Shown: positions 35,063 to 50,000 of the stretch, piece after piece
How the letters are laid out: every line of letters starts with the position of its first letter
Numbering within the stretch: position 1 is the first letter of the stretch
DNA from: Lineus longissimus
Taxonomy: Eukaryota; Nemertea; Pilidiophora; Heteronemertea; Lineidae
Reading direction: 5' to 3'
NCBI RefSeq assembly: GCF_910592395.1
Contig: NC_088326.1
Location: forward strand, 7,075,001-7,139,000
Length of the DNA stretch: 64,000 nucleotides
Notes under the pieces: model-generated
Seen by the model: only the letters and a program-made list of their open reading frames with translations
Told to the model about the DNA's origin: nothing
Databases searched by the model: none
Program-made: the position numbers and the translations under genes

Positions 35063-38000
35063 CTGAAAGGAGAAGGCATCAGTTAAAACAATGTGAAATC
35101 TGTCAGTTTAACTTCTTGAATACATTTAGTGACCGCAATTGTGGTCACTTATTCTAACATTTCGGTACTTTTAGTGCCCGCAATTGCAGTCATTTTATTC
35201 TGTTTTATCATTGATACTCCGTTTCTGCCAGCACACTTCTATGGTTGTATCATGATCGGCTGCTTCCACTACGAGTTCCATTTTTTACCAATAGATGGCT
35301 ATACCGACCGTTCCGTGAATTTGGTCAAGCATGTTGGGGGCACTGTTGCCAACACGTGTATCACCATTTTAGTGAAGTAAATGTATCTTCGATTTCATGT
35401 TTGTTTTTATTGCATTTAGCCTATGCCATCGTTGATGAGTAACGGTCAAATGGGGCACGTGTTAGTGCCGATGAGGCTCATGCCCATTCAAAATAACAGT
35501 ATAATAAATATATTACAGAACCATATCAATAATTGGGCCCAAAACCTCCAATAGGGCAATTACCATTAGGTTAGTGGTCAAAAACATGCATGATATTGAT
35601 TGCCATGGTTGTTGTGCATATTTCAGAACAAAAAAACACACATTAAAAACAGCAAGTTGGATTTTGGGGGGATTTTAGTAAAAAAATTGCCAAAATTCAC
35701 ACATTTTGACAAGTGTATAAATTTACTATAATGCAATTTTCTTTTGTATCTAAGCTGTATTCTGAATGGATTTGAATCTAGACAAAGCCCCAGTTGATTT
35801 TTTGTCACCATGGAAATGTTGAGGACTTTTTCAGCCATAAGTTAATCCAGAGATTGGCGCAAATCTGCAAGAAAAATCGTGGGGTTTGGTTTGCTTGTCA
35901 TGTTCCTCATGATCTGCCCTGTGGAATCTATTGTTGATGCAAGAAATAGCACATTCATCCAGCCCATAAATCTTGGGGCACTGTTTCACGGTTTACTGTA
36001 GCTGTCAAGTTGGGAACTTACCATTTCAGCCTCCTTGAATGTATAATCAGTCTCAACGGAGATGGCCAACAGGTTCTTGAATCCATTGACAATGGAGTGA
36101 GGTGCAGAGCAGGTTGTTGGGTATCCAATTACCAAGGAAACGGCTGCTACGTTTGATACACCCTGAAAAGATGGAGAACAACGATTTAGTAAAACGAATG
36201 AAAAGTCCTGGGATAATTGTGCTAACATTACAAGGGGCAACAAAGACAAGGAGTGAATGGATGGATGAGCACCAGAGTCAGTATTTACAATTTACTGTAT
36301 TTAACTGAAGTTCAAATTATTGTGACAGGTTTTATTTGCGGTTGTCTACCCTTTGCCTTAAAAAAACTTGCTGTGTATATTTTACTGTAGCAGCCATAAT
36401 GCACAACATAATGGACAAATTTGGCCGACTGCAAATACAGCAAAATAAAAACACCCTCAAATATTTTCTGGGTTTACCAGTAGCCCTGGTAACATTTGAG
36501 TACCCAAGCATGTTGAGCCTAAGTCACTCTCAGGATCAGGGTTTTATATGAGCCTTACCTCCATAAATTTAACACGCAGATCCTCATCCGTGATGTCAAG
36601 AACAGCAGGGCTGAAGACAGTGCCAGAGTCATAGACTGCAAGATAAAGAGGAATTTATTCATTGGAATTTAAGTGAACAAGTCTCATGCTCAGCGCAGAA
36701 TAATGCATCCCTTCACAGTGCATGTTTATCCTTGAATGCTGGTACAACTAGAGGCCTGTCGGCCTGGGAGTGGGAGCTTCGCTTGGGGGTGGCGGAGATC
36801 AAAGCTGTCAAAATGCAGACAAATATCGCTAAATAAAGATATGACAACACACTGGTTACGTTCCTAAACTAATAATAATCGAAGTAACTGGCTTTGAACA
36901 ACATATTCTGTCAATAAAGTGATGAATTTAGAATATTTCTAGGAATTTAAAGATACGCCATTTTGACAGAAGATCACATGACCAATTGATGTCATCGTTG
37001 TCTTGGTTCGGAAATTTCTGGAGGCGGCATTGGATTGTTGACGTTAAAATTTTCCTAACCACACCAAAATTACAGATAGTATCACGGCTAAAAAGCATCC
37101 TACAATTAGTGCAGAATATTTACAAACCCCCCCCCCCCCCGAGATAAAATTACACCGACAGCTCTATGCGACAACTCAATTATTTGGGAACTATGCTCGC
37201 ATTAATTCCTCAGCCTGGTTCGTTGTTCGGCAGCGATATTTTCATGTGAAAAAGCAATGTATGTATTCATACACCCTGTATATCTATGTATTGTACAGTG
37301 TACAGTGAATCAAATTTTACATGATTTCTCAAAGTAGTCAGGCACTATTGGTTATATCGAAGAAAAGACGGTATGTGATAAGCTTCGCTGGTAATTAAAA
37401 ATTGCAAGCGAAGCTAGAAAGAGAGTTGGGCATGAAATAAAGGACCATGCAGGGCTCTGCACTATGCTTTTTGTCAAGGCGCACCACCCGGAAAGGATCA
37501 TTTTTCTACTTTAGCACCTGGACAAGGAAGTTGGCACCCGGACAGATTCGTAGAGTTGGTGAAGGTATTACTGTTTTATCATATACCCTAAACCTCCCAA
37601 AAATTCAACCAAAACTAGAATTGTCAGTTGAGTCTTGCCAGACTCTGGATTCTCCGCCACAGTGAGGCGCGGGTGTGTCAGGCCATGCGTAAACCCCTTA
37701 CTGTTGAAATGTGAACATTTTGGGACATCTAGGCCTGAAACGAATTTTTTCAACGAGTAGCAATTTTGCTAATCAAAGTCCGAAATGGACAAGTTTTGGA
37801 AATTGATAAGCAACTGTCTACAATTGACAGCAATTTTTATAGCATTGACGAAATAATACCCCTTCTTCTTCCAAAGCAAAATCCATCATTGCTGTGTGTA
37901 AGAGGTTCAAATTTCCTGCCACCGAGACTTTTCAGCAACCAAGATGTCATAATTTATGCCAAAAGAAATGTTTTGAAAATCACTCAAACTCGTTGATTAA

Positions 38001-41000
38001 GTTGTCACAGACATTAGAAACAGTCATTATATGTTGTTTAGAACAGATTAAATATCATTCAAAACTTTTGAAAACTTTAGGGAGAGTTTGCTTGTGTTAA
38101 ATGAGGACTATAAAATCGGCAAAATCGATGTACAACATACACTATGTGGATACATTGTAAATCATCGCTGTATAGACACCATGCATTAATGTACACAAAC
38201 TCGTACCGTTACTCAGTTTGAGCAGACAGACCACAAAATAGCATACAATGTATACACCGTAAGCAGGTGTAACTGCTTTTAGTAACCGTGGTACCGGTTG
38301 AGATCAAGGTTTGTTCTATTCATGCCTCTATGTACTCCTCTGTGTATTGCCATAGCACATTCGCACTGGAGCCCAGCCCAGGGCAGTCTACGGAAAATGG
38401 TTTTAAACCGTTTTATGTGTGAACACGGCTATATTTCAATTCAGAAATGTTTACCTTGTTCAACGATGAGACCATACGAGAAGGGTGAAATGTTCAACAT
38501 GTTGAGAAGAGTAGCCTCAGAAGCTCCAACCCTTTCACCAGCTATCACAAGCTTGACATCATTCTGAAAAAGATATTGTTGTCTGAGAGAACTTCTTCGG
38601 TTTATATCAATACCAAAACCTTTTTTCGAGAGAATGTAAAACTTACCCAAGTGCTGTCTGGAAGTGACACTACATGTAGCTAGGCGCATGATTTGAAGTT
38701 CACGCCATCGAGTAACAGGTTCTGAAGACTACTTACTACTTACAAATTTTGATGTTGAAATTGGAAACCTACCTATTACAGATGGACCCCTACAATGGCT
38801 ACATTATACAGGGTTGTAGAGAAAAAATGCAAACTGATACTTCCAGTACCATCGATACCAGTGGATGGGGAATCTTTCTAGGAGAGGAATGATACTTAGA
38901 CCACCCGATTTGGCTAAGTAGTTTTTGTTTTTGAGCCTAGTTTGTGAAACACAGACAGGCTTCATTTGCGCATAAGAAAAATGGAACTGTGCTGGTAAAT
39001 TGAACTTAGTAAGTAGGTGGATTAAATGTTAGGTAATAAAACTGATATGAGATAATGTCAACAAGGTTCCTAATGACCATTTGCAACTGAGAAAAGGTCG
39101 TGTTAGCATGACCAGGCCTCAGCACTCCACTGAGATGTCGGTGTTCTCGCCAGGATTTCAATGAAACGGGGCGCAGTTGGCCAGCTCCTGTATGCGGCGC
39201 ATTTTTGGTGGAGGGTCCGGGGGCCCTCCCCCAGAAAAATTTTGAACCTAGATGCTCTGAGGTGCAATTTCAGGCGACATTGCAGCGTTAGTATCGTAGG
39301 CAAAACATTTTGCTTCACGGCAATTTGCGGCATCACATTGGTCGGCGGGAGGGACGCATGGCGGGGTATCCATGGTAAATACTAGTATTCAAACCGTTAC
39401 ATGCGCAGGGCTGTTTACTTGTACGTTTTCCGATGTTTGTGCACCGCTGTACGGTCGGGTACACTATATTATACGGAGAGATAAAAAGTTGTGTTTGTAC
39501 GGGCACTCAACATAAAATAACCACCTGAAGACAGTTTATACGATAAAAAAGTGAAGTTGTACGAATAAAAAATTCACTGGTTCCAAAAAATGTTTTTGAT
39601 CCCCCTTGGCCTTGCCCTCCCCGCTTGCTCGCTTGCACATCGTCAAAGCACATGGTAGGCCTATTTTGTAACCAGATAGCAGCACCAAATATAGATGCGC
39701 AGTAGCCAACTGCGCATCCCGCAGCCCGTGGATGCGCAGTAACCAACTGCGCAAGCCCTGTGCTTCTTCATGATGACTGGATGATGATCGACGCTTCTAT
39801 ACATGTACAATGTTTACATTATTAAAAATTTGTAGAGGCCTTCTTCTCGTTTGATCCTGTTGTACCCTGTGTATCAATTGAAAGAGACTGCTGATTTTAC
39901 GCCGACAGCTATTATCATCCACCTGCGGCACACCTGCAAGCACTCTTTTGACATAATTAAAAACAACCGCCCCGCTCTCCCGCTAGCCGATCGTACAGGT
40001 GCGCTTTTGTCCTCTCCCTTGACCTCGTTGCCAAGGCTACGGGTGATTGTTATTGGCCGACCGTCGTCTGCCGGAACACGTGGATAGTAATGGTAGTAGG
40101 CCCTACTGCTGTACCGGGTAATTCAACTGCTCGAATAGCTCCCATCTCGTAATCAACCATGACTGTTTGCGGATCGAAGTCGAGATTGTTCTGAACTGCT
40201 GCATCACCGATTAAACGAAGAAATGGATTCGAAGGACTGCAACCCTCCCACTTGTTCCAATTGACCGAGTCAATGATGTATGGAATGAAACAATGAACAA
40301 TGCCCCGAACATTCCACAAGCGAACGAATTCCGCGATTACGTCAATAGGAACTGGATGAACGCTGACGCAAGGTACAGCCGGAATATTTGGAACCAATAT
40401 GATCGCCTAGACGAGGCGAGAACAAACAACGCTGTTGAGGGGTGGCATCACAAACTGAACCAATATGTAGGCAAGGCCCACCCAAATCTTTTTGAACTTT
40501 TGCAATTTCTGAAGAAGGAGGAACTTTATCAGCGCTCCGAACTTCACAGGCTAGAAGCTGGTGGCCGTCCTAATCCAAGGAGACTGACATATATCCGTCT
40601 TGATCAGAGGCTCCAGAGGCTTAAAATGCAGCTTGAAACCCGCCAACGAGACATCATGGGTTACGTCGATGCTGTTAGGCATATCATATGAACAAGACAT
40701 TGTGTCATGGACCTGTGTGTAGACTGAGCATTGGACCAAATAATAAACTTGAGATAGATCATACTAATAATTTGTTTTCTTTCTTGATCACGACCCTGTA
40801 ATGACCATTTGTAAAGCCAAGCTCCACAATGAAGATACCCTGTAGGGCAGCGCTTGGTTGTACCAAGATGTAAAAAAACAGACCAAGACTCTTGGGTTCT
40901 TCACTTACAAATATTCATAATTGAAATGATGAAAAGCCCCCCCCCCTCGCCTTTATAACCCCTTGAAAATGGAAGTACTAGTATGTCGGCAATTGACCCG

Positions 41001-44000
41001 AACACATCAATATCTACATGTTGAAGAGTGACCTTCCCTCCCCCCACCCCCAATTAAGTGAAGTGAAGAGAGACAAGACCACCATAGAATATTTATAGGT
41101 TGGAGGTTCCAGACCTATCAATTAGACGCGAGTGTGTTTTCAACTGTCAAGTGCTTATTTGGAGAGGTATTGGAAAGATATTTGGTATGGCAAGTCTACA
41201 GATAAAAATAAATTTTTTGATGAAAAAATAAATTTTGATATTTGGTAATTTGACAATAAGGGGCGTGTTTTGATATTTGGCTGAAAACAGTGGAAATATC
41301 ATGGTCTCTCAAAGGTGAATTTGAAGAGGGCGGCTGCAAATTTAACAGGGCGGGCTAATTTTAGACGGGGCGCATTTTCACTGCTCAAATTTAAAGGCGC
41401 CCTGTTTAAATGGCCTGGCGAGAACACTGGATGTTACTAACTTACAACAGAAGCGTTCGGTTTTTCTGTATTGAGATGGCTGGCAGTCGTGTTGCGGTGG
41501 GATAATGATCGTTGAGTGACGGCGGAATGTTTATATGCGATATTTACGGCTGTGTTTGTGTAACTATTGGCTTGGATTTAAGCATGGCGGAGGTGAATTT
41601 GAAGAGGGCGGCTGCAAATTTAACAGGGCGGGCTAATTTTAGACGGGGCGCATTTTCACTGCTCAAATTTAAAGGCTCCCTGTTTAAATGGCCTGGCGAG
41701 AACACTGGATGTTACTAACTTACAACAGAAGCGTTCGGTTTTTCTGTATTGAACCTGGCCAAGGAATTCCCACCTTGCTTCACAAAAACGTCTCTACAAC
41801 AGAAACTACTCAACAAAATCGGTTGATCTTGGTATCATTCTTTTTCTAGAAAGATTCCCCACCCACTAGTATCATTGGTGTTAACCCCCTGGTAGTGGAA
41901 GTATCCGGTAGCGTTTTTTCTGGACCACCCTGTATATTTCATGATTTGTGTGTTCAATCTTTGGACGAATTTGCCCTTTGTAACAGAAATTCCACAAGCT
42001 CAAGACAACCACCCACTGATTGCTGTCCTCCCACTTTCATTATACGGAAATGTTATCTCACCAGTGCGTGGTATTGCTTTTCATTATTTGGTTTGAGTAT
42101 CATCATACTCTGTGAACAGATTTCCATAGCGTGGTGTTGGTAAACAGTTCAATTAGCCAACAAGAAAATTAAAAAATACCCACCATAATCTCCACAGTTC
42201 CTTTGGTAATCTTGGTCTGAATGTTTAGGGCCTGGAAGAAAGAGGTCTTCTCTGGACCAAGACCAGTGTTCTGCCTGGGGACGGTGACATCAAGGGGGGC
42301 AAGGGCTCCTGCTCTGGCCGGGGCGGCGACGCGATGACCGAGGACCTTGTCACGGGTTTCGGTAAGCTCACATTTGGTGAACACAAATCCGACATTACCC
42401 TTGAGATGGGGCAACAATCTGCAATGATATTGACACTTCTAGTTACAGACAAACTTTCAAACACAACAACAGTCAAGGCTACCATACCGCACTTCAACTA
42501 GAGACAATCCATGAATCTGTGAACATTTGACCCTCAATTTCCAGCATCACCCAAATTTAAACTGTGCCCCATGAAGATTTAGTGGTACAAGTGCCTTTCT
42601 ATTTTGCTTGTTGAAACAGAATTGGAAATAGGGCCCAACTCTTCTCCACAGGAACTGTATCTCTGGAAATGAAAATGCCAGGGGCCATTGTGCTCACCGC
42701 ATAGATATTTGGTGGTTAAGGAATTCATCCTGGTTAAGAAACAAGCTACATGGAGAGTATATATATAGGTCAAACCAATGACGGTACGACATGTGATGTA
42801 TAATTCTTTGGAGTACCTACCATAAAAATATCATCAAAAACAAGTCAACTTTTTTAGATTTGGCCTCCTGGTGGCCAAGTCAAGAATCAGATCATATTCA
42901 TATCTAAATTCGGTGTCCGAGGTTAAGAAACATGCCATAGGCATAGTTACACTCAAACGGCAAATTCACATCATTTGACCTCTGTGACCTTGAAAATTAG
43001 GTCAAATCAAAAGGCCGTAGGATACGTGATGTATCCTTGCTCTGAGTACCTACCATAAAAATATCATTGAAAACACGTCACTATTAAGCGAGATATTGCA
43101 CTTTTTACCTTTTTTAGTTTTGGCCCCTTGGTGGCCAAGATGAGAATAAGATGAGACCGAAATTTGGTGTCAGAGGTTATATGATGTAGGGAGTCATGAG
43201 TACCAAATTCCAAATTCGTAGCTTTAGCTGTTAAGAAACGTGCCATAGTTTTACTCAAACTATAACAGCCATAATCCAAAACACTGGGCATGACACACAA
43301 CTACCAAGAGCTATAGCTGTTAAATTCAACAACTCGAATATTGGGAAACAGGCTATGCACACATCAAAGTACAAACAACCACATTTACTCACTTCTGTCT
43401 TCATTGAGCCAATCCAAACTAACATACTTGGCACCAACATCACACGCACTCAATACCCTCTCTCTCTTGCTTGGGCCTGTACCGTCCACAAAACCCAAGG
43501 CATGACCCTAACTGAGGCTGTTATTTCCCTTCAGAAAATTTTTGCACCAGGCCAAGCATACGTTGCTCTCAGTCGTGTCACCTCACTACAAGGTTTATAC
43601 TTGCTAGACTACAATCCATCTGCTTTGTACTGCCAAAAGGATGTATCAATCAACTTAGACAAAATGCCTCTCTTCGAAGAAGACAATACTGGCCACATAT
43701 CAAACACCAAAGAGCACTTACTCAAAATCATACACCACAATATCCAAGGACTTTCAACGCACTTCCCAGATCTCCAGAACAACCAAGATATGTCATGTGA
43801 TATATTATGCTTGACCGAAACTTGGCTACCAACAACTCCAAGTATCAACTTGAAAAGAACAAATTTCACTTTCCTGCATCGAAGTCGCAGTGCATCATAC
43901 CTAAATTCCTCACCTTTCCATTGCCAAAAAGGAGGTGGCGTTGCCATTTATGTACGTGACACAATTCCCCACAACACCGTTAACCTCCACACTGACAATA

Positions 44001-47000
44001 TGGAATACTTGGCAATTGAAGTCCCAAATCGGCAGGTCCTAGTGGTCGTCATTTATCGCCCCCTGTCTCAAACTATTGCACAGTTTTCACCATCACTAAA
44101 CACTTTGCTCCATAACATCAATCAACAAGAATACAAACAAATTATCATTAACCCTTAAACCGCCAGAGGCGACGATCGTCGACATAAGGGGGAAAGCGCC
44201 AGAGGCGACGATCGTCGACAGCAGACATTTAGTTCCACCTGTCTGCTAAGAGATGGCAGTGAGTGTGCATGTACGCTCTTTGGTACTTCGACAGTGATGC
44301 TTAGCACAAAATGGCATCGAACAAATTTCAAGTTTCTATACAAGCTTTTGAGTATTTTATCAAAAACTTGAAGCCCCATTTTCGCAGGAATGACGTCATC
44401 AGGAGTAATTAGCGCTGCTACGACTAATTAGACGGATGCTTCGACCAGGAATCGGATGGAAACGATGTATTTAGACCCAGACTTCATATTAAAATACCAA
44501 GGGAGGTATAAAAAGCTGATGGAGGTATGTTCTGGCCATATTTTTGTTGATTATGGGTATTTGCACTAATTAACCCCTAATTAGTAAATTTTGGCGGGAA
44601 ATGTCACAAAAATCGACGGGAATTACCATTTGTATAAAATCATCAGTACATTCCATGGTGTTTGTAACAAAAATAACGTTGTTATTAATCATTTTCAAAA
44701 ATGCTCGGTTAATTCGGCGCTCAGGGGTAATATGATTTTGTTAATTCGGCGCTTTAAGGGTTAATGGCGACTTCAACGAAGACCTCTTGAAATCAGGAAT
44801 TCCAATTAACAACCAATTTGCCAATCACCAGTATCGTCAACTCATATCACAGCCTACAACAACTGGTGGTACCCTCATTGACCATATATATGTTAAGCAT
44901 GCCCCCTCAATCAACGGTGAAGTCCACCAGCAAATCACACCCAATGGCGTATTGTCAACATATTACAGCTACCATGACCCAGTATATTGCCTAATATAGA
45001 CACCTTCAACATTGCTCAAACATGCCTGCTCAAACATAAGCCATGTTTGTAACGTGATGTATTGCCATGCCACAAACGGCATGCAACCTAAACTTCCTAC
45101 AGCTCAATGCCTAACAAAACCAAACTATTCAATGCCACTTGCGTCATCCCATTATCCATAATCTTAACTCCCATTATCCATAATCTTATCTCCTTTCTAT
45201 TTTCAGAACGCCATCAAACATCAGTCATCATGACTTTAACCAAAGTTCTGAAAACCTCTCAGCGCAATATACAGGAGCCAATCAAAGTGACGGTCATCGC
45301 AGTCAGTTCAAAGAAAACGTTCACTGACAAAGATGGAAAGACAGTCTGTATGTGGAGTGCTGCAGTTGGAGACCAAACTATGGCTACGAAGATCAACATT
45401 TACTCAGCCGAACATGCAGTAAAATTCCAGACTGATCAAACACTCCTCATTAAGAACTATGCATCCAAAGGAACTCATCTCACTTCAAACAACGCAACCA
45501 AGTTCTTCAAAACCAAACATGTCAACCTGCCTCAGCAGATAAAACAAGATGGCCTTGAACTTATCAATCCTCCAGAACAGCCACTCATAAACATCGCAAC
45601 GGCCAGGGCCTCGCCATCCAAAAGCAAAGTCTCAATTAGCGGCAAAGTCATCCAGGTATGTCACATAATATTTCATCTATTTCGTTAATTCCTTCGGTAA
45701 ACTTGACATGAGCACACTTGCCTCCCTGGTGAACCCATTCAGCCAACAACATGATCACACTAGTTTCAATTAACCAAATTGACCACACTACCATACACTT
45801 CCAAGTCGACTAACAATCCTCCTAAAATCTGAAAAATGGAATAGAATAATGAATGATGCTTTTAATTTTCAACACAGCAAAAACTACTCAATCATCACTG
45901 TATTGCACTCAACCTACATCATATTGTGTCTTACTTGCAGGCAAACGCTATTCGAGAGATAGTGACACCAAAGTCGCCAGATAAGATACCAATTAAAGAC
46001 ATCGAACTCAAGGATGCTACAGGACAGGTTCGTTGTTCCCTCTGGCGAGAGGCCGCTGCTGCCAACATCGCACCTGGCGATTATGTTGAAATAACCAACA
46101 TGTATGTGTCAACATTCCAAAATTCACCGTCCCTCAACACCACCGACTCAAGTTCAATCAGGGTAAGTGCCAACCACCTTCAGTTTGTTATGAAAGCACT
46201 AATCAAATGAAGATTTACACCAGCACTAAATGATGTAAACTTTGCATATCAACTAAGTTAAGATATCTGCAGAAAGCACATTGAATGGTAATTTAGGTGA
46301 TGCCATTATTTCTCCAAACATCCCAGGAAGAAAGGGGTGGCAAAAACACTGCTTCACAAAATACCTCTCCAATAATCATGTCAAGTTGGCTTTTTCACAC
46401 TAAGACCATGCTTGAGTACCTCGGAACTATCTACAACATGTAACACCCCAAAATATGACTTCTTCAGATCTTGAAAAACCTTGTGTCCTAAACTTTGTGC
46501 CACATATATTACCTTTACAACAAGTAATCCAATTCAATAACCCTACATTTCCACTTCAGCAATCAGAACCACCGCAGCGGGTCATCAAAGCCAATATCAT
46601 AGCGATTTGTGACAACGAATTCAATGACATCATTACACTACTCTCTGATGAGGATGATTCTGACGAGTTTGATACGGACCTGGCCTCGTTGGTGAACCAC
46701 GTCAACATCTCGCATGGCGTTCAACTGGAGACCTTTGATGACATACAAGAGGCTCTCCCACTCTTGTTGAATATACGAGTCGACAATGCCAACAATGTTA
46801 TTGCTTATGTATAAACTCATGGCCACCGGTCAACATGCTCTAAGCCGGCTTTTTCCACAAGTTGGATATGTCGATGGGAACATTACCCCTATCTTATGTT
46901 CTTACATTCTTGTGTCACTTGGCATTTAATGGGGAACTCCCATTTGCAAACTTGTTTTCAAGATGTATGTTTAAAACTAATTTTTGGGTCATACATTGTA

Positions 47001-50000
47001 TCCTTGCATTTCTTAAAGGGGAACACCCATTTGCAACTGTAATTTCGTTAACTCATGGCCACTGGTCATCATGCTCAAAGGGGCTTTGTTCCACAAGTTG
47101 GAATCACTTGGCATTTAATGGGGAACTCCCATTTGCAAACTTTTTTTCAAGTTAGATGTATGTTTAAAACTAATTTTTGGGTCATACATTGTATCGTTGC
47201 ATTTCTTAAAGGGGAACACCCATTTGCAACTGTAATTTCGTTAACTCGTGGCCACTGGTCATCATGCTCAAAGGGGCTTCATTCCACAAGTTGGAATCAC
47301 TTGGCATTTAATGGGGAACTCCCATTTGCAAACTTTTTTTCAAGTTAGATGTATGTTTAAAACTAATTTTTGGGTCATACATTGTATCGTTGCATTTCTT
47401 AAAGGGGAACACCCATTTGCAACTGTAATTTCGTTAACTCGTGGCCACTGGTCATCATGCTCAAAGGGGCTTCATTCCACAAGTTGGAATCACTTGGCAT
47501 TTAATGGGGAACTCCCATTTGCAAACTTTTTTTCAAGTTAGATGTATGTTTAAAACTAATTTTTGGGTCATACATTGTATCCTTGCATTTCTTAAAGGGG
47601 AACACCCATTTGCAACTGTAATTTCGTTAACTCGTGGCCACTGGTCATCATCTTCAAAGGGGCTTTGTTCCACAAATTGGAAATGACAATAGAAGCATTG
47701 CCCTATCCTTATGTTTCTTACTATGTATAATTTGCACACTGTGTGCATCACTTTAACTGCAATTTCGTTTTAACATACATTTACTAGTATTATAGCCAAA
47801 ACTGGTCATTCCCTGAAGAAGGGCTTTCTTGAGTTGCATTGATTTTTATTTTACCAATAGTATACATCTACATCGTTTGTATAATATTGTACATGACAAA
47901 CATATATTTTTTCAATAAACTTTTGTTTCATAAACGTCACTTTCACCTTTTTCTGTTCAAATTTTTTTGACAAACTCCAAGCATGCTTCACAGACATAGC
48001 CTAGAGGGCAGGGTTCAGCATGTTCAAACTACCCCCCCCCCCCCCCACACACACTTAAGCAAAGGATCTGCTCAGGACATGTACTACAATCTACTGAACT
48101 GGTTTGTCACACCATACCAAAGGAATTAATTGAAAGATCAAGACTATTCCCTCACAATCTACACTAAAAAAGGATTGTTGCAACTAGTTACCCCTATGTT
48201 GTAATCATGCACAAACTGGCCTGACTCGTCACAACCTACACTTCAAAGGAATTCAATGTTCAACTGTCATTTATTGGTCGTCCCAACATTGGGAGCTTTC
48301 ATCCCCACCAGCCATATCAGATGGCCAACTGGTTTCCCTCACTCGACCAGAAAACTCATCAAAAGATACGAAGGATGTTGAGATTCAGATTACATTTGCT
48401 TGTTGTCTGCTGGATTCTCACCATCCATATGCTGAGTTGTTGCAGTCCCCGAACCATCGCTAATTCTAGTATTTATGATGCACCTACTGTCACAACCTAA
48501 TTCAGCTGGTTATTCAGGGTTATTTGCCTCTGATTTATCTGGTTATATCCTGGTGCAAACCTAATTTCTCAACATGACAAAATACTTTCACCAGGGATAT
48601 GGTCTGCAATTTGCTGTTAGGCGAATTGCCCAATACTAGTTTTAATTTGTTTCTTTCCACTTTTAGTGAATACTCTGAAATGTGAACAAATGACTTAATT
48701 AATGCGATATTCCTCATCTACTCAGTCATACCTTTCTGTAGATATGTTACACGCCATAGTTTATGTTTCATAAATATTTCTGCCTCGGTAATGGGCGGCG
48801 GCCATCTTGAATTTCAAAATTGCTGCCAATCTTCTTAAAATTGCAACAGAAGTGTAAATAATTGTTCCCATACCTGTTTAAAATAAGAGTAAGATCAATA
48901 ATTGTGGATTATACTAAAAAAATTGGTTGTATATAATTGGTTGCGTAAAATCCTTTCATTGTTTTCCAGTTGATTGATTAGAAAAGGGCGTCAGATCTCA
49001 GGCACAGAAACCCCGATATCTTCAAAAGTTGTTGACAGATTTTAAAATTCAACCAGTTTTGTGATCTGTGTCTTGACTGGCTAGACTAAGAAACCATAAA
49101 AACAACATTTTTCAATACTTTATGGTGGGTAAAGCTACTAGGAGAACCTACCATGAAATTTTTATGGAAAACGAGTCACTCATATTCCCCCATAAGAGAG
49201 ATACCACACCTTGTAGGTTTCTGCTTCTGGCCACCTGGTGGCAAAGTCAAGAATCAGATCAAACTGAAATTCATTGTCAGAGGTCACCTGAGCTGGGGGG
49301 GGTCCTGTGTACAAAGTTTTAAGTTCATAGTTTCAGCGGTTAAGAAACATGCCACTGTTTTTCAAACAGGATACCGACGACGACAGACACTGCGCTGTTG
49401 TATAGACTCCCCTATGGTGAGCCAAAAATAAAACGGCCATGGGCCATTGTGCTCACCGTCCTGGTTAAGATTTAATAAGAAACATGCTACATGTAGTAAA
49501 TAGGTCAAACCAAAGTCAGTAGGATATGTGATATATGCTTGCTTGGAGTACCATAATGAAATGGTCCAGGGACCATGTGCTCACCTCGGGTAATGTAATG
49601 CATGACAGTTGATATGGGGAGAACAGTTTCTGACTAGTTTCACCTCCACCTGTTTTGATTCCATTGAATAATATTATTCTTCTTGGCTCAATGGCACAAA
49701 AGAAAATAACCAATACCATCTAACTAGAGCATTTTGGTTATAAATTTGACTAAATTTGAGGGTTATTGAAGAGTGTACATGTCACATGGAAATTGTTTGG
49801 TTGACATCTGTTCAACAGTTTGGGAGTAATAGGGCTTTATTGGATTTTCAAGATGGTGGCCTGGCGGCCATATTTGTCTTTGGATTTGACTGAAAATTAG
49901 GGATATCAGGGCTGCTCACCCCAGATTTTTTTTGTGTGTATTGTGACCCCCAGAATTGAGTATTTTCCCTCTTAATTGAGTATTTTTGATATTTTGAATG

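Noticed and set aside
34885-35079. 64-codon ORF in another frame over RPLP0 exon 7
   Set aside because: It is a shadow of the acidic C-terminal exon; the RPLP0 frame is supported by splice sites and protein motifs.
36163-36558. A snoRNA in the short RPLP0 intron 5
   Set aside because: No convincing C/D or H/ACA boxes with closing stem were found on the minus strand.
46862-47686. A family of 97-residue proteins in tandem
   Set aside because: They are the 193-bp tandem repeat with an accidental open frame, without domain or independent start signal.
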